Counted from the first letter of the stretch, positions 1 through 9,133 are shown. The stretch is DNA of 33,196 bases from Candidatus Pacearchaeota archaeon (GCA_018304045.1 JAGVWZ010000017.1:1-33196), one strand, 5' to 3'. Numbers and translations are program-made. Notes: generated from the sequence alone by a model not told the origin.

Positions 1-1
1 A

Positions 2-393
2 ATTAAAAGAGAGGTTACTCTTGCAAAATCAAGAATAGATTTTTTAATAAATAACAGAGATTATCTTGAAGTAAAAATGCCATTAAAGGACATAAACTCA
101 GATAATCATCCAAAATATAAAGAAAATACAAATAAATTCAATAGTTTTGATAGAATAATAAAACATTTTAAAGATGTATCCAATTCAATTTCAAAAGATT
201 CACGAGTAATATTTCTTCTATGCTTTATCTTCAAGCACCAATATTTTCACCACCAATAGATAATCCAAAAGAAAAAATAATAAAAGCAGCTAAAAAAGCA
301 AAGGAAAAAGGATTGGAAAATTGGCAAATTAATTTAAAAATTAATAAACAAGGAATAGAACTTCTAGATTATTTTAAACTTAATTTATTTTAA
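2..393 (+). pseudogene. sfsA: SfsA-like protein, 5'-truncated by the window and frameshifted
   Basis: The reading frame open from base 2 gives an SfsA core: REVTLAKSRIDFLI followed by DYLEVK, matching the family's rEV.yg.SRiDFLl...yvEVK block. It continues through a 'SFDRIIKHF' segment to base 259. The family's C-terminal part (LYLQAPIFSPP, then KAAKKAKEKGLENWQ and a final GIELL) is in a different frame, from about 217 to the stop at 393. One indel near 212-222 therefore separates the halves, either a real inactivating frameshift or an assembly error. SfsA is a small nucleic-acid-binding/nuclease-like family whose physiological role is uncertain. The N-terminus lies outside the window. The 3' end overlaps the convergent receiver gene by 9 bases (385-393). 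The family call is fairly firm; the functional state is unknown. Confidence 0.65.
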
Positions 394-717
394 AGATTGT
401 AAATATTCTAATAAGTCTACACCTCCACCGGATTTATCAAAAGTAATTAAACCTCTTCTTCGCCCATTATCCAAAATTATATCATCTGCTGAAAATATAA
501 TATAACTAGAATCAGGACAGTCTTCCTTTAATGCATCAATCAATTCAAAACATTTTCCACAAAGTCCGTCTAATTGAATAACTGCTGGATGATTACTTCT
601 AGCAAATGTCATGGAATCATTCGGATCTGCAACAGTGACTTCATAACCAAGTCGCTTTATTCTTACTCTTAATAATGCAACATCAGAAAAACAATCTTCA
701 ATAATTAAGTATTTCAT
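385..717 (-). CDS. Stand-alone, divergent response-regulator receiver (REC) domain
   Basis: A 110-aa protein that is only a receiver domain. The acidic pair is E7/D8 at the end of strand 1 (KYLIIED), the candidate phospho-acceptor is D50 (IQLDG), the switch Ser is S76 (IIFSADD) and the conserved Lys is K95 (TFDKS). Length and hydrophobic pattern fit the five-fold alpha/beta CheY-like family, and no output domain is attached. No histidine kinase is present in the window, so its partner is unknown; it may be a phosphorelay intermediate or a protein-protein switch. A TATA-like stretch lies just upstream of the start (about 733-742, minus strand). It is separated by 36 bases from the next minus-strand gene, so the two might be co-transcribed. 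The REC fold is well supported; activity as a phospho-acceptor is inferred. Confidence 0.75.
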   Translation of the reverse strand: MKYLIIEDCFSDVALLRVRIKRLGYEVTVADPNDSMTFARSNHPAVIQLDGLCGKCFELIDALKEDCPDSSYIIFSADDIILDNGRRRGLITFDKSGGGVDLLEYLQSLK

Positions 718-753
718 ATTAAAATAAAATTTAAAGATTTAATAGTAAGGTAT

Positions 754-1116
754 CTAAAAAGGATGTTTCCTCTGAAACATTGCATGTGAAACATAGCTTG
801 CAACCTTATCATATTTATCAGCTAATTCAGGATTTCCAGGAACTAAAATAACCTGAGCACTTTCATGATAATGATTTACAGCACTTCTTTTCCTTGCACC
901 AAATCTAAGATCACGAACAGCATTTTGTAAAACAGATTCAAGTGAAGCAATTTGATTAATATCTAGGTAATGCAAAGTAAAATCTCTTAGATCTGAAATA
1001 ATTTCTTGAGGATTCATTTCAACCCTTTGTTTAGCATAACTTTTTAATGTTTCAAAATATTTTAAAGCAGCTTCTCTACATTCTTCAATTGTTAATTCTT
1101 TTTTATTAGTACTCAT
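754..1116 (-). CDS. Hypothetical protein, mostly helical
   Basis: A 120-aa soluble protein of unrecognised family. The N-terminal two thirds look alpha-helical and charged (for example IEECREAALKYFETLKSYAK). The C-terminal part contains RFGARKRSAVNHYHES, VILVPGNPEL and a final helix with SHAMFQRKHP. There is no signal peptide, membrane segment, Cys pair or obvious catalytic motif. It lies directly upstream of the receiver gene on the same strand with a short gap, so they could form an operon. Coding is supported by uninterrupted length, ordinary composition and absence of a better frame. The start is the only reasonable ATG and has a TATA-like TTAAAAA about 30 nt upstream on the minus strand. 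No function is proposed. Confidence 0.55.
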   Translation of the reverse strand: MSTNKKELTIEECREAALKYFETLKSYAKQRVEMNPQEIISDLRDFTLHYLDINQIASLESVLQNAVRDLRFGARKRSAVNHYHESAQVILVPGNPELADKYDKVASYVSHAMFQRKHPF

Positions 1117-1260
1117 TTTATCTTAATATTTCAATTGATTTTTGCTTTTTAAGATTTATCAATCTCCAAACCATAGTAATGTCACACTACTAACAAATGA
1201 CAAATATCATAAATGAAAAAATATTTTAAAAAATAGATTATACTCTCGACAACCGCAATG

Positions 1261-1428
1261 TATTTAAACTTCAAACACATAGAATAATTATGAAAATAAA
1301 CAGGAATAGTGTTGCAGCGAGAACGCATTCGACTAAATGGAACTATAAACCAGTTTGTTTTTTTAAATCTAATATTTTTCTGGATTAAGTGCGATTAATT
1401 TTTTATTGCGCTTGAATCCGAATTTTTT
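1261..1428 (+). ncRNA. Candidate structured RNA or 5'-leader with terminator-like hairpin
   Basis: A TATA box (TATTTAAA, 1261-1268) predicts a start near 1290. The following segment at 1305-1345 is clearly richer in G+C than the surrounding AT-rich DNA. A weak hairpin (AACT 1341-1344 with AGTT 1352-1355) is followed by a T7 run (1358-1364). A much stronger 14-bp stem follows: 1382-1395 pairs with 1405-1419, with one bulged G at 1414 and a T-rich loop. After it comes a T6 run (1423-1428) that ends three bases before the ATG of the next gene. This could be a short non-coding RNA with an intrinsic-type terminator, or an attenuator-like leader of the zinc-ribbon gene. I saw no box C/D motifs. Confidence 0.4.
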
Positions 1429-1431
1429 ATA

Positions 1432-1821
1432 ATGTTAAAACACTTCAACACCCAACCTGAACCGCAAATTTTATGCGATGTTTGCAGCGAAGCAGTTTCT
1501 AATCCAATCTGCCCATCCTGCCTTACAAATGAAATAGAAGCCTGGGCAACACTATACCCTGACTTAATAAAAAATCTAATTCCAAGATTACGTCAATATC
1601 TTAATCAAGCAGATGATAGAATAGTCTTTGAAGCAACTCTTTGTTTAAAATGCAATGAAACAAGAGGAATTGTTTGTCCTTATTGCTTCACAGAATTTGT
1701 ATTCAATGAACTTAAAAGAATGAAAGTAAATAAAATAATACTCAAAGAATTCCTTGAATTTTTCAATTTTGATTTTGATCATAATGGATATTCAAATGAA
1801 GAAAAATTAGGAGTTATTTGA
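1432..1821 (+). CDS. Small protein with four CxxC zinc-binding knuckles
   Basis: A 129-aa protein with four Cys pairs: C15/C18, C27/C30, C71/C74 and C82/C85. They form two treble-clef or zinc-ribbon-like pairs separated by a helical stretch (EAWATLYPDLIKNLIPRL). Zinc binding is inferred from the CxxC spacing; the family is not one I can name. It has no signal peptide or membrane segment, so it is probably cytosolic. The ATG at 1432 comes immediately after a strong hairpin and T-run. No Shine-Dalgarno sequence is visible, which is compatible either with readthrough from the 1261 promoter or with a separate leaderless start. A 7-bp hairpin (1833-1839 with 1846-1852) lies just after the stop and may help to end the transcript. 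Confidence 0.65.
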   Translation: MLKHFNTQPEPQILCDVCSEAVSNPICPSCLTNEIEAWATLYPDLIKNLIPRLRQYLNQADDRIVFEATLCLKCNETRGIVCPYCFTEFVFNELKRMKVNKIILKEFLEFFNFDFDHNGYSNEEKLGVI

Positions 1822-1832
1822 AATAAGAAGAA

Positions 1833-2052
1833 AGAAAACTTAGGGGTTTTCTAAAAGAAATAGGAGGGAAAGGCTCAATGCAACTAACCCACACCAAGGC
1901 GTTGAAGAGCCCCCTTCATAATATAAACATAAAATATAAGGAGAAAAACAATAAACAATCAGTAATAAATAATAAAGAAAATGGGTATTATGAAATCTAA
2001 CAAACTAAGATGTATATCTAACTTATCTTACACACATTACTAATAATAAATC
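1833..2052 (+). other. Intergenic segment: two hairpins and a repeat-family member
   Basis: This 247-base gap between genes holds three things. A post-stop hairpin is at 1833-1852. A G+C-rich hairpin is at 1872-1911: GGCTCAATGC pairs with GCGTT and GAGCC, the two 3' strands being separated by a GAA bulge at 1904-1906. Read on the minus strand it is followed by a pyrimidine-rich, T-rich tail like a terminator. From about 1955 there is AATCAGTAAT-type sequence ending in ATTACTAATAATAAA, which resembles the leader repeats found upstream of the sugar genes. No open frame of note lies here. Confidence 0.4.
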
Positions 2053-2068
2053 TCGGAGAAAACAAGTA

Positions 2069-2371
2069 ATGGTAATGGAACATTTAAGACAGTATAGCAA
2101 AAAACAATTAGAATCAAAATCCACAAGTGAATTAGAGTGGCATTACATGGATGCCTATAAAATAGCCCATAGTTCTGGAATGATTGAAAATGACTCAAGA
2201 TTAAAAATGATAACTGGAATATTATTTGGAAGAAATGAATTAAGAGAAAAGTTAATTATTAAATGCCAAATCAAGCAAAGATTAGAAGAAGCAGTACGAA
2301 GAGAAGGATATGAAGAAGCAGCCACCTTTAGAGATATGTTAAAACATTATGAACAACACATCATGGGCTAA
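2069..2371 (+). CDS. Small protein with a C-terminal UVR-type motif
   Basis: A 100-aa soluble protein. Residues 68-100 (IKQRLEEAVRREGYEEAATF, then RDMLKHYE) match the UVR motif, the helical hairpin that mediates UvrB-UvrC contact and also occurs in ClpC and McsA-type proteins. The N-terminal part is helical and unrecognised, and no nuclease or helicase domain is attached. A GGAG at 2054-2057 supports a start at the ATG at 2069 or 2075. The motif suggests a protein-interaction module, but nothing in the neighbourhood identifies the partner: no uvrABC genes are present in the window. The next gene is a small zinc ribbon 41 bases downstream on the same strand, so they may be co-expressed. Confidence 0.65.
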   Translation: MVMEHLRQYSKKQLESKSTSELEWHYMDAYKIAHSSGMIENDSRLKMITGILFGRNELREKLIIKCQIKQRLEEAVRREGYEEAATFRDMLKHYEQHIMG

Positions 2372-2412
2372 TATATTAAAAATTGAATTAATATAAATCA
2401 AAAAATAACAAT

Positions 2413-2616
2413 ATGATAGGAATATGTCCACACTGTAAAATAAAACTAAAAGAAAAACCATTTTCAAATAGATTGACAAATGAAATCTTAGTAGTAATGA
2501 GTTACAGGCAAAAAATAGAATCCAAATCTAATTTAAAAGATTTAAAGGACCTAGGCTACTGTGAAGTATGCAATGCAACTTTAGATGACTTGAAAGAACA
2601 GAATATTATAGCATAA
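2413..2616 (+). CDS. Small zinc-ribbon protein
   Basis: A 67-aa protein with CPHC (C5/C8) near the N-terminus and CEVC (C50/C53) near the C-terminus. This is the two-knuckle arrangement of a zinc ribbon with a long helical or strand insert between. Many archaeal genomes encode such mini zinc ribbons, often acting in nucleic-acid or protein binding. It follows the UVR-motif gene with a 41-base gap in the same direction. The start ATG at 2413 lies about 12 nt after the previous AT-rich spacer and lacks a clear ribosome-binding site. The 150 bases after the stop hold no gene. Zinc binding is inferred from the Cys spacing; function is unknown. Confidence 0.6.
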   Translation: MIGICPHCKIKLKEKPFSNRLTNEILVVMSYRQKIESKSNLKDLKDLGYCEVCNATLDDLKEQNIIA

Positions 2617-2766
2617 AAATTAAAGATGCTTTTTGCTTCTTTTTTATACACAATTAACTCTTAAAATGTGAATAATACATTTAAAATAAATATTACCATT
2701 AATTATCAGTGTAATTAAATACCTCACCTCCCCAAGTTTTATTAATCCCCAATCTATTGTTTTTTA

Positions 2767-3930
2767 ATGGGAATATTTGATTTTTTTAGAAAAAAACCAC
2801 AGGAACAATCAAAAATTGAATTTGCAAACCTAGAATCATTTATATCAGGAAAAAATAAGGAATTTTCAAAAAATTCAGAACTTATACTAGAGCAAATAAA
2901 ACAAAGAACATATTCCTTAATATCTAATCTAAATCAAGATAAAATAACATTAGAAAACATAAGCATAGAACATAAAAAAGCAGAAGATAAACTAAAGCAA
3001 ATAGTCATAGACAATCTTAAGAAATATATTATAAATCTTAATAATCTAACTGAAAAATTAAAAACTATTGATTATTCAGAATATACAAAAACAACAGAAC
3101 ATATCAATTTTACATTGAATGATTTTAAAAAAAGATCCATGATGCACTATGAAAAAGCAACAATTCTCATTGGAGATGAGCTAGGAAAAGTTAATGATTC
3201 CATATCTGATTTTTCAAAAGATGTGAATAATATAATCAAGGAAAACCAAGAAAAAATAAAATACCATAAAAACATAAATGAAATTGAGAAAGAATATAAT
3301 TCATTTAAATCCACAGATTTATTGATAAAAGATAGTGAGAATCAAATATCTGAAATAAAAAATAGAATATCCTCAAAAGAAAAGGAAATAAATGAATATG
3401 AAAATACAATCTCAAAAATAAAAAAATCAAAAGTATTCAATGAAGAATTAAAAGAAAAAGGAAATATTTATCAATTAAAAATAGAGAATGATAATGATAT
3501 AAATGAATTAAAATCAAAGATTGATTTTAAAAAATTATCACAACTATTTCATTCAGATAATAAAAAAATGAATACAATCAATGAACTAAGAGAGCATTTT
3601 AAAGAAAATATACTTCAAAATAAAGAAAAAATAGAATCGTTGCTTAGAGAATCAGACACAAAGGTTCAAGACTATGAATCTTCAATTAAAAAGATAGAAT
3701 CAAACATATTAACAATAAAAAAGAAAGAAGAATCATTAATAACAAAATCATCAGATGAAATAAAAGATTTAGAGAATAAAATGCATAGAAATAAAAACGA
3801 AATATCCTACTTAAATCAAGATATTGAAAAAGAAGAAAAAAAGAAAATACGCTTCAATGAATTAAAAAAATCAACAATAGACAAAATAAAGGCAATTCTA
3901 ATAAGTATGAATATTGAATTAGTGCAATAG
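2767..3930 (+). CDS. Long coiled-coil protein, MGxFDFFxKK N-terminus
   Basis: A 387-aa cytosolic protein dominated by heptad-rich, Lys/Glu/Asn/Ile-rich coiled coil. Coils run roughly from 25 to 80, 90 to 200 and 200 to 380. The N-terminus MGIFDFFRKK resembles the short amphipathic start seen in many archaeal coiled-coil proteins and may associate with membrane or a partner. There is no ATPase P-loop, so it is not a full SMC/Rad50 protein, although its coil region would score against that class by composition. It stands alone: about 150 bases separate it from the zinc-ribbon gene, and the next gene is convergent. A TATA-like TTTTATTAA lies 20-30 nt upstream of the ATG, so translation may be nearly leaderless. 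Role unknown; structural or cell-shape/ESCRT-like adaptor roles are speculation. Confidence 0.65.
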   Translation: MGIFDFFRKKPQEQSKIEFANLESFISGKNKEFSKNSELILEQIKQRTYSLISNLNQDKITLENISIEHKKAEDKLKQIVIDNLKKYIINLNNLTEKLKTIDYSEYTKTTEHINFTLNDFKKRSMMHYEKATILIGDELGKVNDSISDFSKDVNNIIKENQEKIKYHKNINEIEKEYNSFKSTDLLIKDSENQISEIKNRISSKEKEINEYENTISKIKKSKVFNEELKEKGNIYQLKIENDNDINELKSKIDFKKLSQLFHSDNKKMNTINELREHFKENILQNKEKIESLLRESDTKVQDYESSIKKIESNILTIKKKEESLITKSSDEIKDLENKMHRNKNEISYLNQDIEKEEKKKIRFNELKKSTIDKIKAILISMNIELVQ

Positions 3931-4144
3931 AAGAAGAATAGTTAATATCATTTATAGGTAGCACATAGATCAATTAGTTATGCAAAACTTATAACACAAT
4001 TTATAAAAAACTTAAATTAGTATTAGCAAAAATTTATTTGAAAAATATTCTCATGAATGGATAACTTAAAGATATTTAATCTCCATAGTATTGCCTTGTA
4101 TCTCTTCTAAATCGTCATGTAACATTATTAATAAGGGAATGAAT

Positions 4145-7100
4145 CTATTTCTTCCTAGCCTTCTTAACTTTTCTTTTTTCAACAGTTATCTTTTGAGATT
4201 CTGGAGAAACAATTATAAAATCCTGTTCTTCATAATAATCAGTTGCTTCAGATAATCTATCAATTATATTTTTCTTTTTTACCTTAGATTCAATAACAGA
4301 TTTAGAAGATTGTTTATTATCACTAACAACACCCATATCCATGTTCTTAAAATAAGTTAAAAGTAACAACAAAACAGTCATCATTATAACAGACATTATT
4401 CCAACTACAACAAATAATAAATGATTATTTCCTTCATCTGGAGAAAGTACAACTTCTTGATTTCCAGGATTTATTTTTATTGTCTCAAGACTTTTCTGAG
4501 CATTAATCTGATTTTTACAAGCCCCTAATGTTAATTCTTTTTCAAATAAAACATTGTAACCATCAATACCAACTTTTATTGTATAATTGCCTTCCTTTGC
4601 ATCTTCAGGAACAGTTAAGGTAATTGTTTTTTCAGATGGATCTTCATTATATTCCCCAACTCTGAAAGAATCACTTAATTGACTCCATGCAAATTCAGCA
4701 TTTTCAACTCTTACTTTAACATACTGAGCATATTTTCCAAAGTTTTCCAATGTTGCCTTAATATCAACAGAATCACCACAAATAACACCCTCAATTGGTT
4801 CTATTTCAACACTTTGTATCACTAAATTAGAATCTTTTCTTTCTACATTTAATTTTTGATAAGTGTCATTATAGAACTTGCTATGATTGTCATCCTTTCC
4901 AATAGCTCTTACAAATAAGTAATATTCATCACTATCCCTAAGATTCTCTTCAAGATTAAAAGTTATATTCAATTTTTTATTAGAGCCATCATTTATATCA
5001 GCATCTTCACTTGTTTTCCAGATTACTTTTTGTTTTGTTAAATCATATACATAAAATTGTATATCAAAGCTCATATCATCTCCTTTTGAATTTGCAATTT
5101 TCAATACAGAAGTTACATTATCTCCAAAATAAAGTTTATCATCATTGGTTGGACTTTCAATTGTTATTTTTATTTTATCTGTAGAATTTTCAGTAGTAAT
5201 ATTTTTCACATTATTGAATTGAGGAGGTTTTGCAGTACATGCTACAGAACAGCAACTAGCAGAATCATAAACCCCTAATATTTGGCCTTTGCATGTTTGA
5301 TTTTCATTGCATATATATCCCTTTATCTCACTGCAACTAAATTCATTAATATTTCCAACATTAATATTCCAACTACGATTAACTTCATATTCTCCATCAC
5401 TAACACTAACTGAAAGAATATAATTTCCTTTTGTTTTATTAAAATAATAACTTGCATTAGTTCCAACAATTTCATTGCCAATTTTCCAAGTTACATTAAC
5501 CTGGCTGTCAGGATCATAGTTCAATACCATAAACCGATTTTCAATTCCAGACAATAATTTTACTGAATTTTCCTTAGGATAATAATCTTTTATAACAGGT
5601 GCATCATTTACATTTTCCATATTAAATTCAAGTACAGCTTCTCTATGAGAACCTCTAATATCCACAACATTTATTGTGCATAATCCCTTTCCAACCTGGT
5701 CTTTTTCAGAAATATATTTTAAAATATTTCCTTGAATTGTGCAATTGATTCTTGAATTACTTACAACTAAAAATGAAAAACTATCATTCTCAACATCTGT
5801 AGCATTTAATTCACATTCATAGGCAGTATCTTCCTTGATATTTAAAATACAGTTTATTGGAGCAAATACAGGAGCCTCATTGATGTCATTAACATTTATT
5901 CTTAGTGGATTAGAATAAATTGTAAACTCATCATCACTAGCTGAAAAAACAACAGTTTCTGTTCCAAAAAAACCATCTTCAGGATAAAAACTAACTTTTC
6001 CATTATTTATTCCAATATCAATAAAATAATTTCCAGTAACTTCAAAAGATAAATTACTATCAATGTCTAAAAAATAATCTCTTAAATCAATGAAATTTGT
6101 AAGATTACTTCCTTCATCAAATGAAACAGTATTTATATCTCCATTAAATACAGGAGCATCATTGATAGGATTAATTTTCACAAAAGTTTTATTCATTTCA
6201 GTAACTCCAATTCCATCACTTGCATTGAAAACAATCCATTCTTCACCAAAATAATCATCAGCACTTGAAACAACAACAACCCCGTTTTGAATTGAATCTA
6301 ATTTTAAATTTGAACTTAGATTTGCTAATCTAAATGTAATATTATCTCCATCTTCATCATAACAATAATCATTTAAATCAAATTGAACAGCTTCATCCTC
6401 ATTTGTTTCAATCAATGGAACATTACTGCATATTGGTTTTCTGTTTGTTTTTACAATTTCTATATTAACCAATTGAGAAACATTCAATAATCCATCACTA
6501 ACAATAACATTAAATGAATAATTGCCCATATCAGAGTATTCTGTTTGCCATGAAAAAATATTCCTATTAACCAAATCCTGTTCAAAATTTCCATAGTCAA
6601 CAAAATAAGTAATATTATCATTTTCAGAATCACTAGCACTTATATTTAAAATAATTTTATTAGTTTCCATGGCTTTTATATCATTTATTTTTTCTAATAT
6701 AGGTGCATCATTTCTACAATTTTTAAACAGATTACTTGAACCAGCATTAAAACTAGTATCATTATCATCACAATCAGTTCCAGTCAATTCAGTTTCCTTT
6801 GCACATTGTAAAGAATAATTTTGTATTACATATCCTATCTTGCAATAACCATCTTCATCAGAATCTCCAATATCATAACCCCTACATGTTTGATCTATTC
6901 CATCATAAGGTATTTCAATTCCATTTGGATTTACATTAGTATTATTATCATTGCAATCATTATTATTAACAGAATATCCCAAATGCAAGTTAAATCCAGA
7001 GCAAACCTCAAGTTGATTTCCAATTCCAAATCCATCTTTATCACTGTCTAAATAACCAAGAACTAACCTCCAAATATTTGCATCAGAATCATTGCAATCA

Positions 7101-8317
7101 GTTCCAGAATTAGAATAACCTGCAGGCAAAGAATTTCCAGAACAAACCTGAGTTATATTTCCAGAACCTCTTCCATCTTTATCATTATCAGCATATCCAT
7201 TCAAATAACTCCAAACATTTGTATTTGTATCATTGCAATCTCCACCAGACATTGAATATCCAGCAGGTAAATTACTACCAGAACAAACCTGCGAAAGATT
7301 TCCAGTTCCAATTCCATCCCTGTCACTGTCTAAATAACCAGGAAGATTTCTATATAGATTAGCATCACTATCATTGCAATCTCCACTAATTGTAGAATAA
7401 CCATTTGTTAGATTGTCTCCTGAACAAACCTGTAGCAATGAACCAGTACCCTTTCCATCCCTATCATTATCAACATAACCTGAAAAATTCTGATATTTCA
7501 AAGCATCATTATCATTGCAATCTCCACCAATTGTAGAATATCCTGCAGGCAATGAAGTTCCAGAACAAACTTGCAATAATGAGCCTCCACCCTTTCCATC
7601 CCTATCATTATCAACATAACCAGGCAAATTTCTAAATTTCAAAGCATCATTATCATTGCAGTCATTGTCAGAATAATATCCATCATTATCATTGTCAACT
7701 CCAAGTCTTGTCCAGTTCAAAGAATTTTTAAATAATTTTTTTGTATCTCCACTCCAATAATCAATTGAGTAAAATCCAAAAAAGACTTTTCTTATATTAT
7801 TTGAATTTGAATATGCAATAATAGGATAAGTTCCTGTTGCACCTGTTGTTCTTGCAACACTTGTTATCCCAGCAGGATAAACATGTAGATAATATTCTGG
7901 TTTAGCAGTTGTATAAGCATCAAAATTAATAGTAGTGAATCCCTGTGTAAATGGAGTTCCTATTTGATCTAATTTAGCAGAAAATATTTGGCTGCTTCCA
8001 GCAATAACAGTTCCACTTGTCCAAACCAAAGGAGCATAATCCCTATGTATAAAAATTAAATTTTTAGAATTCAATGGCAAATAATTCTTATTAGTTATAC
8101 TATCCTGAATTAAAAGAATAGCATAATTTGAAAAATTTGCACCATGAATATTAGCATCAAGAATTACATCATAACTATAATTCATTTCATTTAAAATACT
8201 TATAATCTGAGGATTTTGAGCTGTTTTTACAACATAGGCAACATCCTTAGCTAAAACATTGTTTACTAAAAAAATCATTAATATAATTACTGAAAAAGCT
8301 AATATGAATTTATTCAT
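4145..8317 (-). CDS. Giant membrane-anchored surface protein: MopE-type and cadherin-like repeats
   Basis: A 1390-aa exported protein. A signal peptide (about 1-23) is followed by an N-terminal alpha/beta domain (about 24-205; DVAYVV..., VILDANIH...). The same domain starts the 1784-aa protein encoded at 9134. Next come about seven repeats of some 47 aa (205-535). Each carries a DxDxDG-type calcium loop plus a GDCND motif, typical of the putative metal-binding MopE and thrombospondin type-3 class. About four cadherin-like/Ig-like domains follow (545-985), then a Cys-rich knot (about 990-1035) and CARDB/Ig-like modules (about 1040-1275). The end has a transmembrane helix (about 1300-1323) and a 67-aa basic tail ending KKARKK. 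There are many N-glycosylation sequons. Its ATG overlaps the TGA of the upstream gene (8314-8317), so the two are translationally coupled. Probable S-layer-like or adhesive surface protein, with outside repeats and an inside tail. Confidence 0.8.
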   Translation of the reverse strand: MNKFILAFSVIILMIFLVNNVLAKDVAYVVKTAQNPQIISILNEMNYSYDVILDANIHGANFSNYAILLIQDSITNKNYLPLNSKNLIFIHRDYAPLVWTSGTVIAGSSQIFSAKLDQIGTPFTQGFTTINFDAYTTAKPEYYLHVYPAGITSVARTTGATGTYPIIAYSNSNNIRKVFFGFYSIDYWSGDTKKLFKNSLNWTRLGVDNDNDGYYSDNDCNDNDALKFRNLPGYVDNDRDGKGGGSLLQVCSGTSLPAGYSTIGGDCNDNDALKYQNFSGYVDNDRDGKGTGSLLQVCSGDNLTNGYSTISGDCNDSDANLYRNLPGYLDSDRDGIGTGNLSQVCSGSNLPAGYSMSGGDCNDTNTNVWSYLNGYADNDKDGRGSGNITQVCSGNSLPAGYSNSGTDCNDSDANIWRLVLGYLDSDKDGFGIGNQLEVCSGFNLHLGYSVNNNDCNDNNTNVNPNGIEIPYDGIDQTCRGYDIGDSDEDGYCKIGYVIQNYSLQCAKETELTGTDCDDNDTSFNAGSSNLFKNCRNDAPILEKINDIKAMETNKIILNISASDSENDNITYFVDYGNFEQDLVNRNIFSWQTEYSDMGNYSFNVIVSDGLLNVSQLVNIEIVKTNRKPICSNVPLIETNEDEAVQFDLNDYCYDEDGDNITFRLANLSSNLKLDSIQNGVVVVSSADDYFGEEWIVFNASDGIGVTEMNKTFVKINPINDAPVFNGDINTVSFDEGSNLTNFIDLRDYFLDIDSNLSFEVTGNYFIDIGINNGKVSFYPEDGFFGTETVVFSASDDEFTIYSNPLRINVNDINEAPVFAPINCILNIKEDTAYECELNATDVENDSFSFLVVSNSRINCTIQGNILKYISEKDQVGKGLCTINVVDIRGSHREAVLEFNMENVNDAPVIKDYYPKENSVKLLSGIENRFMVLNYDPDSQVNVTWKIGNEIVGTNASYYFNKTKGNYILSVSVSDGEYEVNRSWNINVGNINEFSCSEIKGYICNENQTCKGQILGVYDSASCCSVACTAKPPQFNNVKNITTENSTDKIKITIESPTNDDKLYFGDNVTSVLKIANSKGDDMSFDIQFYVYDLTKQKVIWKTSEDADINDGSNKKLNITFNLEENLRDSDEYYLFVRAIGKDDNHSKFYNDTYQKLNVERKDSNLVIQSVEIEPIEGVICGDSVDIKATLENFGKYAQYVKVRVENAEFAWSQLSDSFRVGEYNEDPSEKTITLTVPEDAKEGNYTIKVGIDGYNVLFEKELTLGACKNQINAQKSLETIKINPGNQEVVLSPDEGNNHLLFVVVGIMSVIMMTVLLLLLTYFKNMDMGVVSDNKQSSKSVIESKVKKKNIIDRLSEATDYYEEQDFIIVSPESQKITVEKRKVKKARKK

Positions 8318-9009
8318 TTCTTAGCCCTCTTTTTTGATTTAATTATATTTCCCTTCCTCCCTTTATCACTTTCTTTTTTATTTTCTTCTTTTACATCACT
8401 ATTATTTTCTTCTTTTTCTTTTTTTCCTGCTTTTGAATAATATACAATCAAAACAACAAAAAATATTAATAATATTATTCCTGTTATTGACAATAATAAA
8501 ACCAAAGGACCTATTGGTTTTATAGTATTTTCTCCAGTATTATCTGTATTATCAGTATTATCTAAACTATCATTGGTATCAGGACTAATTGACTCATTAT
8601 CCTTTAAAACCATCACAACAACATTAGAACTTAATGCAACTCCTTTTCCTTCTGTAAAAGAAGTGAATTTAACATTAATCTTATTTTCAAAAGCACCTTC
8701 TTTAGTTATTTTAATTGTAAACCTAGCATCTTTTTCTTCTCCAGGTTCTAATGTAAAATTACTATCTAAAATTTTTATATCTTTTACAAGATCTCCTGAT
8801 GCAAAAATTTCTATTTTAACTGATTCATTATTTACATTTTTTACAAGAATTGATTTTTCAATAGTATCTCCAACCTGCGCTCTTAAAATCATTCTTGCAT
8901 TTCCAATGCTTGCAGTGACAGCGAGAACATTTCCCATTAATACTACTACAATTATTACAAAAATTCCAATCATACATGATTTTGTAGATGGTTTTAGACC
9001 AGTTTTCAT
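8314..9009 (-). CDS. Small membrane-anchored Ig-like surface protein
   Basis: A 231-aa protein with an N-terminal signal peptide or anchor (IGIFVIIVVVLMGNVLA, about 14-30). One Ig-like/beta-sandwich domain follows (about 33-140; e.g. SILVKNVNNESVKIEI and LEPGEEKDARFTIKI, resembling NEW3-type extracellular modules). A Thr/Asp/Asn-rich linker (DNTDNTDNTGENT) leads to a transmembrane helix (about 166-192) and a Lys/Glu-rich cytoplasmic tail ending KKRAKK. Tail and topology match those of the 1390-aa protein whose ATG overlaps this stop codon, so they form a two-gene operon and probably a complex. TTTAAAAAAGG on the minus strand (about 9028-9037) is the candidate TATA. Domain family uncertain; topology is clear. 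Confidence 0.75.
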   Translation of the reverse strand: MKTGLKPSTKSCMIGIFVIIVVVLMGNVLAVTASIGNARMILRAQVGDTIEKSILVKNVNNESVKIEIFASGDLVKDIKILDSNFTLEPGEEKDARFTIKITKEGAFENKINVKFTSFTEGKGVALSSNVVVMVLKDNESISPDTNDSLDNTDNTDNTGENTIKPIGPLVLLLSITGIILLIFFVVLIVYYSKAGKKEKEENNSDVKEENKKESDKGRKGNIIKSKKRAKK

Positions 9010-9133
9010 GTATTACTCGAAAGTAATACCTTTTTTAAACATTATTAATTTTGAAACATGACTTTTCAATAATAAAGAAAGTATTATAGATATCACTAAG
9101 AATATTAAAAATTAGTACATGTAAGGAGTAAAT

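Noticed and set aside
77-259. A separate 60-aa small protein
   Set aside because: The frame is open upstream to the window edge and carries the SfsA signature there, so this is an internal piece of the frameshifted SfsA-like gene.
1290-1360. Box C/D guide RNA
   Set aside because: No RTGATGA C box or CTGA D box at the expected positions.
2767-3930. SMC/Rad50-type ATPase
   Set aside because: Only coiled coil is present; no Walker A, Walker B or signature motif.
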